Below the pieces are notes generated by a model, which did no database searches, was not told the origin of the DNA, and saw only the letters and a program-made list of their open reading frames with translations. From Burkholderiales bacterium (GTDB taxonomy: Bacteria > Pseudomonadota > Gammaproteobacteria > Burkholderiales > Burkholderiaceae_C), in assembly GCA_017307865.1 (NCBI GenBank), contig JAFKGE010000027.1, positions 31,379 through 95,378 of the forward strand: a DNA stretch of 64,000 nt. The letters run 5' to 3'. Made by a program: the position numbers and the translations under genes. Each line of letters starts with the position of its first letter. The first letter of the stretch is position 1. Positions 63,072 to 64,000 of the stretch are shown here, piece by piece.

Positions 63072-63827
63072 TCAGTTGCCGTAGAAGTTGACGGTCTGCG
63101 GCGTGTACGGCGTGCCCGTGCCAAGAAAACGTCGCCGCACCTCGCGCCCGCGTTCCGCAGTTGCGGCCTGCCGCGCCAGTTCCAGCGATGCCGCCCGGTC
63201 CTGCGTGATCTGAAGTCTCTGTGCCTGGATCGACTGCTTGGCCTGCAAGGCCAGCAGCTGGTTCATGGCCTGCATCGCCTGCAAAGCGCCCACGGCCGAT
63301 TGGCTCTTGCCCACGAGGTCGGCCAGCACGCTTTCGTCATCGCTCAGGTTCTGCGACGCCTGGGCCTGCATCTGCATGGTGGTTTGCAGGCCGTTGAGCG
63401 TGTTCTTCCAACGCTCCTGCGCATCGAGGTACATCTGATTGCCGCTTACCGTTGCGGCGTACTTCTCGGGATACAGACGCGCGAATTCGCGGTCGATGTT
63501 CGTCACGTCGTAGGCCAAGCCCTTGGCCTGCGCGATCAGTCGCTGGGTGGTCGCCAGGTTCGCGCGCAACTGGCCGACCACACTGGACGGCAGGTTGGCC
63601 AGATTGCGCGCCTGGTTGATGAGCATTTGCGCTTCGTTCTGGAGCTGGCGGATCTGGTTATTTATCTGCTCCAGTGTGCGAACCGCCGTGAGCGTGTTCT
63701 GCACCAGATTGGTCGGGTCGAGCACGATGTCGCCGACGCCGAACAGCGCGTGCGCAGGCTGTGCGATGCCGAAGGCGAGCACGCAGGCGGCGGTCAGCGC
63801 GGCGAGTTTGGGAGTATGCAGTTTCAT
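63072..63827 (-). CDS. trbJ: Conjugal transfer protein TrbJ (VirB5-like)
   Basis: 251 residues. Signal peptide MKLHTPKLAALTAACVLAFGIAQPAHA, then LFGVGDIVLDPTNLVQNTLTAVRTLEQINNQIRQLQNEAQMLINQARNLANLP and a long coiled coil, as for TrbJ. Minor pilus component or adhesin. ATGA overlap with trbE. Confidence 0.93.
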   Translation of the reverse strand: MKLHTPKLAALTAACVLAFGIAQPAHALFGVGDIVLDPTNLVQNTLTAVRTLEQINNQIRQLQNEAQMLINQARNLANLPSSVVGQLRANLATTQRLIAQAKGLAYDVTNIDREFARLYPEKYAATVSGNQMYLDAQERWKNTLNGLQTTMQMQAQASQNLSDDESVLADLVGKSQSAVGALQAMQAMNQLLALQAKQSIQAQRLQITQDRAASLELARQAATAERGREVRRRFLGTGTPYTPQTVNFYGN

Positions 63828-64000
63828 GGTTGGCTCTCCTGGAGGTGGTCAGCGGTACGGAGGGAACCCGGCGCGAGGCCGGGGAACGAGGGCAGCAGGT
63901 CGGCCGCCCAATCGAGGCCGCGATGGCGCAGCCAGGCGCCCGCGAAGCCGGGCACGCCGGCGTCGGCCAGCACCGCGTCCATGTCGCGCTGGTCTTGCGG
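63824..64000 (-). CDS. trbE: Conjugal transfer ATPase TrbE, C-terminal end (partial)
   Basis: The last 58 codons only (open to the window edge): QRDMDAVLADAGVPGFAGAW, LRHRGLDWAADLLPSFPG. The stop overlaps the trbJ start (ATGA) as in complete trb operons. Named by position (trbE precedes trbJ); the peptide alone would not identify it. No ATPase motif is inside the window. Confidence 0.65.
   Translation of the reverse strand, partial: PQDQRDMDAVLADAGVPGFAGAWLRHRGLDWAADLLPSFPGLAPGSLRTADHLQESQP

Larger units (their letters stand above)
57822..64000. mobile_element. End of an integrative conjugative element (continues past the window)
   Basis: From an A/T-rich junction next to xthA to the right window edge all genes are minus-strand mobile functions: AlpA-like regulator, DUF2274 protein and trbI-G-F-L-J-E for a P-type mating pore. 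This is the order found at the end of Tn4371-like and related elements. Integrase, relaxase and cargo must lie to the right. The left boundary is set by change of base composition and gene content; the core att site is not proven. Confidence 0.65.

Overview
The window looks like chromosome of a high-G+C betaproteobacterium, most likely Comamonadaceae (Burkholderiales). The evidence is the gene content (an intracellular PHB depolymerase with a Cys nucleophile, stand-alone RnfB, a GSI-type glnA behind a sigma-54 promoter, Bug-type binding protein, NnrS, korCAB) and several interspersed repeat families in intergenic DNA. The last ~6 kb is the end of an integrative conjugative element. No rRNA, tRNA or CRISPR was seen. 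No stretch over 300 bases lacks a gene; the longest gaps (around 52.4 kb and 54.1 kb) hold the glnA control region and a terminator plus a repeat.

Layout. 1-5.7 kb (+): the tail of an RND pump gene, a type I sulfide:quinone reductase, a DUF2892 membrane protein, a CxxC AhpD-like protein, a TolC channel, a second SQR with a Tat-like leader, a small membrane protein and a second DUF2892 protein. This reads as one sulfide-handling operon coupled to tripartite efflux. 5.8-9.8 kb (-): homogentisate catabolism (hmgA, fahA, aromatic acid MFS transporter) with a divergent LysR regulator. 10.9-18.1 kb: a second LysR gene divergent from an extradiol-type dioxygenase, a class II aldolase-like protein that lacks its metal ligands, and a complete Liv-type ABC importer. 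18.2-22.3 kb: a NitT/TauT-type ABC importer overlapping an NnrS gene. 22.2-27.3 kb: an orphan Bug binding protein, an Fe-S/FAD reductase, a short epimerase, an acyl-CoA dehydrogenase and a VOC protein. 27.5-32.2 kb: korCAB, a 2-oxoacid (probably 2-oxoglutarate):NADP oxidoreductase. 32.2-37.2 kb: marR-nodT-emrA-emrB multidrug efflux with a MarR-type operator inside its promoter.

37.3-57.8 kb is mostly housekeeping: rnfB, phaZ, an Mla-like permease/MCE/lipoprotein trio without an ATPase, rsgA, an M48 protease, orn, an RsuA-type pseudouridine synthase, hydrolases, a beta-propeller protein, glnA, a nitrobindin-like protein, an FAD reductase and xthA. 57.8-64 kb (-) is the end of an integrated element: AlpA-like regulator, DUF2274 protein, and the mating-pore genes trbI-G-F-L-J with the end of trbE, continuing past the window.

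The most unusual signal is repeat DNA that has become coding sequence. One ~60-bp repeat (six copies) supplies the signal peptides of two unrelated exported proteins in the same reading frame and the C-terminus of RsgA. Two other palindromic repeats sit in frame inside rsgA and a sterol-desaturase gene. All coordinates, motifs and reading frames were read by eye. Family assignments rest on recognised motifs and not on database searches.
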